From: Prevotella sp.
GTDB lineage: Bacteria; Bacteroidota; Bacteroidia; Bacteroidales; Bacteroidaceae
Assembly: GCA_017965475.1 (NCBI GenBank)
Contig: JAGCPV010000080.1
Location: 1-64,000 of the forward strand
Direction: 5' to 3'
Length of the DNA: 64,000 nt
The position numbers and the translations under genes were made by a program. The notes beneath the pieces are model-generated. The model was not told where the DNA came from and made no database searches. It worked only from the letters and a program-made list of their open reading frames with translations. Within the stretch, counting starts at the first letter, position 1, and each line of letters starts with the position of its first letter. Of the stretch, positions 7,442 through 18,074 are shown piece by piece.

Positions 7442-8290
7442 TTATCTGATATTGTTAAGCAGCTCCGAGGCGGAAGTCTCTTGCATCTTGATATAGGCGA
7501 AAAGCTTCTTACCAGCATCTTTCAGGCTGGCGCCAAAGAGATACACCACATCGTCGATGATCAGGAAACGGTCGTGGTTGCGCTGGCATAGGTTGACAGC
7601 GACAGGTAGATACTGCTGGTTATGTCGCTGAATGTCAAGTTGCTGCTGTTGGGTGAGCTGGCGGGTATAGATCGTTGCAGAGACATTGGCATCTCGCTTG
7701 CTGAGCATGGTGAGGGTGGTTTCATCGATGTAGTTGTCGATAAGCGTGATTGAGCGTTTCGCCTGTTTGATGAGGCTGGCTATCTGAACATAGGCGTCAA
7801 AGATCTGGCCGTCGTAGAAGATTCCCTCTATTGGTGGCAGAGAGGATCGGACGAAGAAATTGACCTTCTCAGTCAAATCTGCTACTTGATGCTCTAAGGT
7901 TGTTATACGCTGATTGACGATATAGCCTTTAAGCAAATAGTCTTTCAAAACTCTATTGGCCCACTGGCGGAATTCGATGCCTCTTTTTGTATTTACTCGG
8001 AATCCCACTGAGATAATTGCATCCAAATTGTAGTACTTAGTTGTGTACAACTGTTTGCCATCGTTACCCATGTGTTCCAAAATGGAACATGTGCTTTCTT
8101 CCAACAGTTCCTCACATTTATAGATATTGTTTAAATGCTTAGTTATTGCTGGGCGTTTTGTCCCAAACAACTCTGCCATTTGTGCCTGGTTAAGCCAGAC
8201 AGTTTCATCCTCAACTCGTACCTCCAGACGAATAGTCTCATCGGGTTGGTACATCACGATCTCACCTTTTTGCGATTCAATGTTATTCAT
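7442..8290 (-). CDS. RhuM-like protein with a PLD-like C-terminal half
   Basis: A 282-residue protein, starting at ATG 8290 (MNNIESQKGEIVMYQPDE); MYQPDE at 8254 is an alternative. The N-terminal two-thirds match the virulence RhuM family: VWLNQAQMAELFGTKRPAITKHLNNI, YYNLDAIISVGFRVNTKRG and EFRQWANRVLKDYLLKGY. This family resembles phage-type DNA-binding domains. The C-terminal part has HDRFLIIDD followed by YLFGASLKDAGKK, which is the half-motif of phospholipase D-like domains often attached to ORF6N/RhuM proteins; Arg stands where the usual HxK lysine would be. RhuM-type proteins are frequent near mobile elements and restriction loci, but their role is not settled. Both ends of the gene are bordered by REP-like elements. 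Confidence 0.7.
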   Translation of the reverse strand: MNNIESQKGEIVMYQPDETIRLEVRVEDETVWLNQAQMAELFGTKRPAITKHLNNIYKCEELLEESTCSILEHMGNDGKQLYTTKYYNLDAIISVGFRVNTKRGIEFRQWANRVLKDYLLKGYIVNQRITTLEHQVADLTEKVNFFVRSSLPPIEGIFYDGQIFDAYVQIASLIKQAKRSITLIDNYIDETTLTMLSKRDANVSATIYTRQLTQQQQLDIQRHNQQYLPVAVNLCQRNHDRFLIIDDVVYLFGASLKDAGKKLFAYIKMQETSASELLNNIR

Positions 8291-8323
8291 ACCATTACAT
8301 GTTAAGATTAAACTTATCTGCTG

Positions 8324-8331
8324 CAAAGATA
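8324..8331 (-). promoter_or_regulatory. Promoter -7 box of the RhuM-like gene
   Basis: TATCTTTG on the minus strand, about 34 bases before ATG 8290. Confidence 0.6.
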
Positions 8332-8383
8332 CTTTTCCAGAAACCGCCAAATTATTCCGCAGATAATTGCAAATTTTACCAAG

Positions 8384-8455
8384 AACTTTATCATGGGGCC
8401 TGACCCCAGGATAAAGTTTTTCGACGCTGGGGTCAGGTCTCACCTCCTATCGGGG
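8384..8455. repeat. Double REP-like element between the RhuM-like and C1 peptidase genes
   Basis: AACTTTATC and GATAAAGTT form a perfect outer stem around TGGGG/CCCCA (8384-8418). A second half follows: TTTCGACG, GCTGGGGTCAGGTCTCACC and TCCTATCGGGG. The 31 bases 8362-8392 on its left are identical to 36250-36280, next to another copy of the core. The last five codons and the stop of the C1 peptidase lie inside the right half. Confidence 0.8.
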
Positions 8456-9531
8456 AGGGCGTGGCGGTTGAGGAAGATGTAGGTGGTGTTGAGTGCGATG
8501 TAGTCGCGCGACATGTACCAGATACCCTCGTATTGGCCGCTCTTGCCCCATGAGTTCTTGACGAGATAATATGGTTTGCCTTGTTCGTCAAGGGCTTTGC
8601 CGTAGATAAGCATCACGTGGTCGTAGGTGAAGCGCCAGTCGTTCCACTGCTCCTGACGAAGCTCTTGTGAGGGCTGGATGCTGTCGGGTAGCATGGCCAG
8701 TCCTGTGCGGGTGAAATCGCCCGTGACGTCACCACCCCAAGCCACCGTATAGCCGGCATCTATCGCCGTGTCAAGCACCTCCATCAGTTGTTCGATGGGG
8801 ATGTTGTAACTGGGTTTCAGACGCCATTTGTAGGGTGACTCGATGACGAACCACTTGTTAAACGGATGATGCGTATAGCTCGTCAGGCTCACGTAATCGT
8901 CGAGGTTCAGTCCAAGGCTCTCGGCAAACGACTTCGGCGTGTATGTCTCTCCCTCATAGACGAACGACTCCGGGCAGCGGCCAAGGTATTTCTCGATGAC
9001 CGTCTGGACACTATCCTGCCAATGTGGCATGGGTGCCTTCGCATCCTGGGGGATGATGCTCCTCACCGTGCGCTCCAGTTCCGGGAAGAAGACGCTGAAG
9101 TTGGCCAACGAATCACCTGTCAGTGAGCCAGGTGCCGGCATGGCATCCTCCGGACAGATGCCGTATTGACGGATAACCTCCAGCACATCGTCGCACGAGC
9201 CACCCTCCGAGATCTGGCTGTAGCCGTGCATGCGGACATAGTGCGTGGCGCAGTCCATGTAGTCCTTGCTGATCACGAACATCTCGCACAGGTTGTATGT
9301 CTTACCCGTCTGCCGCAGTATCTCGCTCTCGAGATACCCCAGCGTGCCGTAAGCCCAACAAGTGCCGCTTCGCCATTGGTTTTTCACGCTGGTTATCGGG
9401 ATCTCCTTCACCGTCGTGAACATTTTCTGTACCTGTGAGGCTATCGCCCCCCGCTGTAGATTCTCTTGCGCTGATGCATTCAGACTCATGGCCAAGAGTG
9501 TCGCCAATGACACGAGAAACTGTTTCTTCAT
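8440..9531 (-). CDS. Secreted C1 family (papain-like, bleomycin hydrolase type) peptidase
   Basis: A 363-residue protein, counted from ATG 9531 (MKKQFLVSLATLLAM, signal peptide to NASAQ). The papain-fold motifs are complete: the active-site Cys in QWRSGTCWAYGTLGY, the His in YDHVMLIYG and the Asn in VKNSWGKSGQY. The arrangement matches the aminopeptidase C/bleomycin hydrolase-like C1 proteins that Bacteroidetes export. It probably degrades peptides in the periplasm or outside. The frame runs into the adjoining REP-like element, which supplies the final PDRR and the TGA stop, so the native C-terminus may have been altered by a few residues. Confidence 0.8.
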   Translation of the reverse strand: MKKQFLVSLATLLAMSLNASAQENLQRGAIASQVQKMFTTVKEIPITSVKNQWRSGTCWAYGTLGYLESEILRQTGKTYNLCEMFVISKDYMDCATHYVRMHGYSQISEGGSCDDVLEVIRQYGICPEDAMPAPGSLTGDSLANFSVFFPELERTVRSIIPQDAKAPMPHWQDSVQTVIEKYLGRCPESFVYEGETYTPKSFAESLGLNLDDYVSLTSYTHHPFNKWFVIESPYKWRLKPSYNIPIEQLMEVLDTAIDAGYTVAWGGDVTGDFTRTGLAMLPDSIQPSQELRQEQWNDWRFTYDHVMLIYGKALDEQGKPYYLVKNSWGKSGQYEGIWYMSRDYIALNTTYIFLNRHALPDRR

Positions 9532-9562
9532 ATAAAAATGCACTTAATGTTGGGTGTAAAGA

Positions 9563-12070
<2,508 letters not shown>

Positions 12071-12077
12071 AATTAGT

Positions 12078-12084
12078 TCCTCCT
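12078..12084 (-). promoter_or_regulatory. Canonical Shine-Dalgarno sequence of clpB
   Basis: AGGAGGA seven bases before the clpB ATG on the minus strand. Most genes in this window have A/T-rich leaders and no such motif. Confidence 0.6.
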
Positions 12085-12133
12085 ATTTTCTTTCGTCAAA
12101 AAAGCAACAAAGCACGTGCCGAGGGGATTATTG

Positions 12134-12148
12134 CCGACAAATTGTCGG
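12134..12148. promoter_or_regulatory. Perfect 15-base palindrome upstream of clpB
   Basis: CCGACAA, one centre base, TTGTCGG. It lies between the end of the DUF4491 gene and clpB. It could be an operator for clpB or a terminator stem for the upstream gene; there is no T-run to decide. Confidence 0.4.
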
Positions 12149-12169
12149 ATTATTCTGCCGTTTCGTCAG

Positions 12170-12466
12170 TTACTGGTATTCCTCCTTGCGCTTGGGATTC
12201 ATGGGGAACCATCCTTTCTGGACGCGCTTTTTCTGGGAGAACAGTTCGCCGATACCCCAAAGGGCCGAGGCACCGAACACACCCAGGAAGGAGGACAGGT
12301 AGATGTTCTCGACGAACAGGGCCGTCGCACAGCAACAGATGCCGACGAGCAGATAGAGGATCCAGGGACGGGTACCCCAGTAATATTCCGTCTTGATGAC
12401 GATAGGATGCCAGATGCCAATGGTCAAAAAGGTCATTGCAGCGATGATAATGCCAGTGAAATACAT
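12170..12466 (-). CDS. DUF4491 family small membrane protein
   Basis: A 98-residue protein with three hydrophobic segments (residues 3-20, 34-52 and 55-74) and a basic tail (FSQKKRVQKGWFPMNPKRKEE). The opening MYFTGIIIAAMTFLTIGIWHP and the YYWGTRPW block are typical of the DUF4491 family of Bacteroidetes inner-membrane proteins. The function is unknown. It precedes clpB on the same strand with a 99-base gap. Confidence 0.75.
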   Translation of the reverse strand: MYFTGIIIAAMTFLTIGIWHPIVIKTEYYWGTRPWILYLLVGICCCATALFVENIYLSSFLGVFGASALWGIGELFSQKKRVQKGWFPMNPKRKEEYQ

Positions 12467-12550
12467 ATTTGTTCTTTGTTTTTGGCTGCGAATTTACGAA
12501 TTACCTAGCAAACCACTAAAGAAAAACCGAAAAATCCATATAAATATGGA

Positions 12551-12581
12551 TTGCACAGTTCGTCAAAACGTCGTACCTTTG
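12551..12581 (+). promoter_or_regulatory. Promoter of the TonB-dependent receptor
   Basis: TTGC at 12551-12554 and TACCTTTG at 12574-12581 with 19 bases between, matching the Bacteroidetes -33/-7 consensus; the ATG is 26 bases further. Confidence 0.7.
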
Positions 12582-12606
12582 CAGCCGCAAAACAACCCCA
12601 TATCAT

Positions 12607-15060
12607 ATGAACAAGAAAATCTATCTCTGCATCGCCTTCGCCGCCCTGGGCCTGAATGCTCAGGCAGAAGTGGTGGAAGCCCTCGCAGACTCTTCTAAGG
12701 TGATCGACCTCGACGAGGTGGTGATCGTCGCTCAGCCCAAGGAACAGGTGCGCCTGCGCCTCCAGCCCGTGAGCAGTAATGTGTTTGGTAGCGAACAACT
12801 CCAGCAGTTGAACGTGCGCGACCTGAGTCAGTTGTCCCAGTATGTGCCCTCGTTCGTGATGCCCAGCTACGGCTCGCGCCTCACGTCATCGATGTACGTG
12901 CGTGGTATCGGCTCGCGTGTCAACAGTCCTGCCGTGGGTGTGTATTATGACAATATCCCCCTGATGTCGAAGGCTGCCTTCAACAACCATTTCTATATGT
13001 TGGATCGTGTGGATATCCTGCGGGGTCCGCAGGGTACGCTCTATGGACAGAACACCGAGGGCGGACTGGTGCGTATCTACTCGAAGAACCCAATGAACTA
13101 TCAGGGTACGGACATCAAACTGGGTATCGGTACGGGTTTCTGGCGTAATGTCGAGGTGGCCCACTACCATCGTCCCAGCGACAAACTCGCCTTTTCGGTG
13201 GCTGGCTTCTATAGTGGACTGAAGGGCTTTATCGATAACCAGAACTTCGACGAGAAGAACGATAAGAGTCTGGAGGCCGGCGGTAAGGTGCGTCTGATCT
13301 TCCAGCCCTCGCAGCGCCTGAAGTTCGACTGGACGGCGGATTATCAGTGGGTGAACCAGAACGGTTTCGGATACGGTGAACTTAACCTCGCCAACGACGA
13401 TGTCCAGGATCCCGCCACCACCATCATGAACGGCTACAAGCGCAATATGTTCAACACTGGTCTGAACATCGGCTTCGAGACGGACAAGTTCCTTTTCACC
13501 TCCACCACCAGCTACCAGTTCCTGCAGGACAGGATGCAGATGGACCAGGACTATATGACGCCCGACTATCTGTTGCTGGAGCAGCGTCAGAAGATGAACG
13601 CCATCACGCAGGAGTTCGTGCTGCGCTCGCATGATACGAGCCGTTGGCAGCATGCCACGGGTCTCTTTGGCAGTTACCAGTGGCTCCATACCGATGCCCC
13701 CGTCCATTTCGGCGACGCCATCACGGGTCCTATTGGCAATGCCATCACCAATGCCATGAAGGGAGCCATGCAACAGTCGATGTATCCCCGTATGTATCAG
13801 CAGATGCTCGAACAGATGTTGGCCCAGGGTATGCCACAGGCTGCTGCCGAGGCTCAGGCGGCCGCTGCTGCCCAGAAGGCTGTCGATGCGGCACTCGAAG
13901 GGGTGTCGATGAGTGCTGAGATGGGTGTGCCCGAGTCGTTCAAGACCCCCTCGATGAACTTTGCAGCCTACCACGAGTCGAACATCCTGCTCACCGACCG
14001 TCTGAAGCTGACCCTCGGCCTGCGCTTGAATATCGATAAGGTGAAGATCGAGTACGATGCCCTGGCCTATATGAACATGACGGGTGGTACCGCTGAGCGT
14101 CAGGCCACCTATCATCTCACATCGCATGTGGCAGACAGTCGTTCGAAGACCTTCACACAACTCCTGCCGAAGATCGGTCTCACCTATACCTTCGATGAGC
14201 AGATCGGTAATATCTATGCCCTCGTGTCGAAAGGCTACCGTGCCGGAGGTTACAACATCCAGATGTTCAGCGACGTGCTCCAGACAGAGCTCAACGCCCA
14301 CCAGCAGGATGCCATGCGGGGAGACTACGACGTGGAGCACACGCCCGCCGACTATGACGCCATCGAGGAGACCATCAGTTACAAGCCTGAGGAGTCGTGG
14401 AACTACGAGATCGGTACCCACTTGAACCTCTTCAACCATCAGCTACACTTCGATCTCGCCCTCTATTACATGCAGATCCGCAACCAGCAGCTCTCCATCA
14501 TGTCGCCGCAGTACAACTACGGACGTGTGATGACGAATGCGGGTAAGAGCCACTCCTGCGGCTTGGAGGCCACGCTGCGTGGTCGTGCTTTCGACAACCG
14601 TCTCGACTGGGGTATCACCTACAGCTATACCAATGCAAAGTTTGATGAATATGTTCCAGAGAGGGTCGGCATCAAGTTGGAGTCCACGGATGATGGTTCC
14701 TATGGTTCATTGACTGATATCGATTTCAAGGACAACTATGTGCCCTTCGTGCCGCAGCACATGCTGACCGCCATGCTCGACTACCACATCAGCAAGTTCA
14801 CCATTGGTGCCAACTTCAGTGGCCAGGGTAAGATCTGGTGGGACGAGGCCAACACCTACGCCCAGAAGTTCTACGCCCTCGTGGGGGCCCATGCCGACTA
14901 CGACTTCGGACCTGTCATCGTCAGTCTCTGGGGCCGCAATCTGACCAACACACACTACAATACATTCGCCGTCGAGAGTTCTGCCGCGGGTGGTCTCCGT
15001 TACTTCGCCCAACAGGCGAACCCTATCCAGATCGGTCTCGACGTGAACATCCACTTCTAA
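12607..15060 (+). CDS. TonB-dependent outer-membrane receptor
   Basis: An 817-residue protein with signal peptide (MNKKIYLCIAFAALGLNAQAE), a TonB-box-like segment (LDEVVIVAQ) and a plug domain (SQLSQYVPSFVMPSYG, YVRGIGSRVNSPAVGVYYDNIP, VDILRGPQGTLYGQNTEGG). A beta-barrel follows, ending in the aromatic NPIQIGLDVNIHF. It imports a ligand across the outer membrane with TonB energy. The plug resembles the siderophore/vitamin type (RGPQGTLYG), not SusC, and no SusD or carboxypeptidase-regulatory domain is present. The substrate is unknown. An odd Met/Ala-rich insert lies at about residues 375-435 (TNAMKGAMQQSMYPRMYQQM, then AAAEAQAAAAAQKAVDAAL), probably in an extracellular loop. Confidence 0.9.
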   Translation: MNKKIYLCIAFAALGLNAQAEVVEALADSSKVIDLDEVVIVAQPKEQVRLRLQPVSSNVFGSEQLQQLNVRDLSQLSQYVPSFVMPSYGSRLTSSMYVRGIGSRVNSPAVGVYYDNIPLMSKAAFNNHFYMLDRVDILRGPQGTLYGQNTEGGLVRIYSKNPMNYQGTDIKLGIGTGFWRNVEVAHYHRPSDKLAFSVAGFYSGLKGFIDNQNFDEKNDKSLEAGGKVRLIFQPSQRLKFDWTADYQWVNQNGFGYGELNLANDDVQDPATTIMNGYKRNMFNTGLNIGFETDKFLFTSTTSYQFLQDRMQMDQDYMTPDYLLLEQRQKMNAITQEFVLRSHDTSRWQHATGLFGSYQWLHTDAPVHFGDAITGPIGNAITNAMKGAMQQSMYPRMYQQMLEQMLAQGMPQAAAEAQAAAAAQKAVDAALEGVSMSAEMGVPESFKTPSMNFAAYHESNILLTDRLKLTLGLRLNIDKVKIEYDALAYMNMTGGTAERQATYHLTSHVADSRSKTFTQLLPKIGLTYTFDEQIGNIYALVSKGYRAGGYNIQMFSDVLQTELNAHQQDAMRGDYDVEHTPADYDAIEETISYKPEESWNYEIGTHLNLFNHQLHFDLALYYMQIRNQQLSIMSPQYNYGRVMTNAGKSHSCGLEATLRGRAFDNRLDWGITYSYTNAKFDEYVPERVGIKLESTDDGSYGSLTDIDFKDNYVPFVPQHMLTAMLDYHISKFTIGANFSGQGKIWWDEANTYAQKFYALVGAHADYDFGPVIVSLWGRNLTNTHYNTFAVESSAAGGLRYFAQQANPIQIGLDVNIHF

Positions 15061-15062
15061 GC

Positions 15063-15098
15063 AAATCCCTCAGCCTCGGCTGGGGGATTTATTTTTTT
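15063..15098 (+). terminator. Terminator of the TonB receptor gene
   Basis: AAATCCC/GGGATTT and CAGCC/GGCTG form a stable stem with a two-base loop, followed by a run of eight T. Confidence 0.8.
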
Positions 15099-15109
15099 TC
15101 GGTTTTTTA

Positions 15110-15140
15110 TTGGTCAGTATGGATTTTTTTATTATCTTTG
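15110..15140 (+). promoter_or_regulatory. Promoter of the first C10 protease gene
   Basis: TTGG at 15110-15113 and TATCTTTG at 15133-15140, 19 bases apart. Confidence 0.7.
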
Positions 15141-15170
15141 CAGCAATAAACGTATTAATGATTGAGGAAG

Positions 15171-17984
15171 ATGAAAAGACTACTGACAATCTCGGTGCTG
15201 TTCCTGTTCGCCATCGGCGTGTGGGCACAGTCAATCACAGAGCAGCAGGCCTTAGACCGTGCGCTGCAGTACCTGAACAAAAACACTGCCGCCAAGGCCA
15301 GAGGCATGGACGGCAAGTTGACGAAACTCAACGCTGCCAAGGTGAAGGCAGAGCGTATCTACGCCTTTAACATCGAAGGCGGTGGTTACGTCATTGCCTC
15401 CGGCGACAGCCGTACACTGCCCGTGCTAGGCTATGCCTCGGAGGGCAGCATCGAATGGGAGAAGATGCCAGAGAACATGCGCAGGTTCCTGAAGAGCTAC
15501 GATGTCGCCATGGCAACACTTGGTGACAGTCAGGACTTCGTGGATGGTGACTATCGGCTGGGTATCTCCCGGACACGTGCTACCAAGGCGGCCATTGCGC
15601 CACTGATCAAGACCAGATGGGATCAGGGCGCTCCCTACTGGAACCTGACACCTCCTTATGAGGGTGCTAATCCTAACTGGCAGGGACAGTTTTCGGCAAC
15701 GGGTTGTGTGGCTACGGCCATGGCACAGATCATGAACTACTACCAGTGGCCGAAGGCGGCCACCAAGGAGATCCCTGCCTACGACCTCTCGACGGCCTTT
15801 GAGGGTAAGGAGAAGATCTGGCATATCGATGCCTTGCCTTCTGTGACCTTCGACTGGGACAATATGCTTGAGACCTATGTCGAGAACTGGCAGGTTGTGG
15901 GCACGGAGGCTCAGCAGAAGGCCGTGGCTACGCTGATGCGCTACTGCGGACAGTCGGTATATATGTATTACTCGCCGGAGTTCTCCGGCAGTGACCATCA
16001 GCAGGTGGTGGAGGCGCTGATCAAGTATTTCGGCTATGACCCCTCGATCTATGACGCTCCGCGTATCAGATACAGCATCGATGAGTGGGAGCAGCTCATC
16101 TACAACGAACTGGCGGAGGGACGTCCCGTGCAGTATGGCGGTAACTCGGACGATGGTGGTCACTCCTTCGTCTGCGACGGCTACGATGGCGACGGTCTCT
16201 TCCATATCAACTGGGGCTGGGGAGGTGCGAACGATGGTTATTTCTCCCTCTCCGTGCTGAATCCATATAATAATGTCAGTATCGGCTCTGGTTCGGGTGG
16301 TATCGGTTTCTGCATCTACCAGGATGCCGTCATCGGCGTGAAGCCTGCTGCCGAGGGTGCAGAGCCCCAGCCTATCACGCCTCAGGCTTTCCTCTATCCG
16401 TATGATCCCATCGGCGTGTATCAGCCCGACTCCGCCTATTTCAAGTATAGTTTCTCCTCGTTCTCCTATGGACAAGAAGAGGTGTATGTCGATTACGCCT
16501 TCGGTACGATAGGCAGCGATGGTACCCTCAACCCAGTGTTCAAGGGTGATCCTGCCGACAGCATCGTGATAGTCAACAATTTAAATTATCATGTGGTGAA
16601 GATCGACTCGACGGCCTTCAAGAAAGGCAAGTATGCCGTGCTCTATCCGATGGTGAAGTTCCGTAGTATCGCTGGCAGCGACTGGCAACTGCTCGGTGCC
16701 AAGGAGTTCCACGTCTATGCCGGTCGTCAGAACGACGGCAGTTTCTTCCTCTTCAAGGAGATCCCTGATCTGGAGATCAAGAAGGCGGAGATCACCCGTG
16801 GCGGAAGCCGTCTTGGCATGCGCAACGATGTCACGCTCACCGTCCATAACAATGGCCAGTCGGAGTGTACGTTGCCGCTGGTGCTGGTACCTTTTTACTT
16901 CGGTGATGTCCATCCCGAGGAAGTTTCTTTTGATCTACCCTATACCCAAGGTGATGCGCTGGTGTCGAACGCCTTTATACGTGCCGGGGAGGACGCTGAT
17001 ATCACCTTCTGCTTCAAGCCTATGGCCAGCGGTACCGTCTATCTGGCCCTGGTTATGCCAGACGGCATGTTACTGGCTGATTCCTTCATCAAGGTCAGTG
17101 ATGTCTTCGGTAGTTACGACGACTATGTGGTCAATGCCGGTGAGGTGTGGAGGACGCTTTATGACGATAGCGGACAGAGTGATCTCGGACACTACACCTA
17201 TCACGTCAGGTTCCTGGATAATCCTGAGGCCAACATCCCCCAGGGCAAGCCCTCGGATAATATCTATGTCTATGGCGCCATCGCCGATGTCAACAACATT
17301 GACGGGAACGGTCTCTCCAGTTATAAGCAAGCTTACAATTATCTCAAGGACCTCCCCGAGAAGGGTGGTGACGGCACCTATGAGCTGACCTTCGACCTTG
17401 ACTACGACATCAACCGGGGTGGCGTCTATTATGTGTGGTCTTATTTCAACGAGTGGCTGGATGATACCAACTACCTTATCAGCTGTAATGTGCAACAGCA
17501 ATTCCTGGTCAACGACATCCCTGCCATCCGTGTGGTCGGCGATACCATCGTGGGCAGTGGAGAACCCCTTGACCTGCAGATTCACCTGACGGCGGGCTAT
17601 CCTTACAACCCAGCAGATTTCTCGGGTAACGAGGAAGTGCAATACGCCCTCTATTATGTAGAATCCGAGTATTCGATGGTTGAGGTACGGTCAGGCACTC
17701 AGAAACTCACCTTCGCACAGGGTGACCCTTATCTGGCTGTGGTGGATACCGTGGCGTTCACTGATGCCCTGCCCGATGGTAACTATCTGATTCGCGTCAG
17801 CAGCTCGTGGGAAACCCTTGGCGTCCGCTATGTTGAAGTCACTGTCGGAAGTACGGGTATCAACAATGTTATCCGCGACGACATCAACGATATCTACACC
17901 GACCTGAAGGGTCTGCGTATCGAAGGCCGTCCCACCCGTAAGGGTGTCTATATCCGCAACGGCCGTAAGGTTCTGGTGAAATAA
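15171..17984 (+). CDS. Secreted C10 family cysteine protease (streptopain/Spi-type)
   Basis: A 937-residue protein, starting at ATG 15171. Signal peptide MKRLLTISVLFLFAIGVWAQ. Residues about 21-120 form the propeptide/Spi-type inhibitor region (AFNIEGGGYVIASGDSR). The catalytic domain has Cys179 in SATGCVATAMAQIMNYY, His331 in DDGGHSFVCDGYDGDGLF and the NWGWGG block. A long C-terminal half (about 400-890) of beta-sandwich-like modules follows, ending in a tail (YTDLKGLRIEGRPTRKGVYI, RNGRKVLVK) like the one at 2-220. The family cleaves extracellular proteins and is activated by removal of the propeptide. It faces a second C10 gene and the two are separated only by a perfect inverted repeat. 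Confidence 0.88.
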   Translation: MKRLLTISVLFLFAIGVWAQSITEQQALDRALQYLNKNTAAKARGMDGKLTKLNAAKVKAERIYAFNIEGGGYVIASGDSRTLPVLGYASEGSIEWEKMPENMRRFLKSYDVAMATLGDSQDFVDGDYRLGISRTRATKAAIAPLIKTRWDQGAPYWNLTPPYEGANPNWQGQFSATGCVATAMAQIMNYYQWPKAATKEIPAYDLSTAFEGKEKIWHIDALPSVTFDWDNMLETYVENWQVVGTEAQQKAVATLMRYCGQSVYMYYSPEFSGSDHQQVVEALIKYFGYDPSIYDAPRIRYSIDEWEQLIYNELAEGRPVQYGGNSDDGGHSFVCDGYDGDGLFHINWGWGGANDGYFSLSVLNPYNNVSIGSGSGGIGFCIYQDAVIGVKPAAEGAEPQPITPQAFLYPYDPIGVYQPDSAYFKYSFSSFSYGQEEVYVDYAFGTIGSDGTLNPVFKGDPADSIVIVNNLNYHVVKIDSTAFKKGKYAVLYPMVKFRSIAGSDWQLLGAKEFHVYAGRQNDGSFFLFKEIPDLEIKKAEITRGGSRLGMRNDVTLTVHNNGQSECTLPLVLVPFYFGDVHPEEVSFDLPYTQGDALVSNAFIRAGEDADITFCFKPMASGTVYLALVMPDGMLLADSFIKVSDVFGSYDDYVVNAGEVWRTLYDDSGQSDLGHYTYHVRFLDNPEANIPQGKPSDNIYVYGAIADVNNIDGNGLSSYKQAYNYLKDLPEKGGDGTYELTFDLDYDINRGGVYYVWSYFNEWLDDTNYLISCNVQQQFLVNDIPAIRVVGDTIVGSGEPLDLQIHLTAGYPYNPADFSGNEEVQYALYYVESEYSMVEVRSGTQKLTFAQGDPYLAVVDTVAFTDALPDGNYLIRVSSSWETLGVRYVEVTVGSTGINNVIRDDINDIYTDLKGLRIEGRPTRKGVYIRNGRKVLVK

Positions 17985-18074
17985 TTTAGTACTGGGGTCA
18001 GGCCCCGAGTTAAAGTTTAACCTGTCCCTTGTGTCGAAAAACTTTAACTCGGGGCCTGACCCCAGTACTAAATT
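17983..18074. repeat. Perfect 35-bp inverted repeat (paired REP-like elements) between convergent protease genes
   Basis: The left arm 17983-18017 and right arm 18040-18074 are exact reverse complements; each contains TTAGTACTGGGGTCAGGCC and CCCGAGTTAAAGTT. The 22-base loop holds ACCTGTCCCTT and GTGTCGAAA. The arms reach into both stop codons (TAA at 17982-17984 on plus, 18076-18074 on minus). It would make a very stable hairpin in either transcript and probably works as a bidirectional terminator. Confidence 0.9.
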
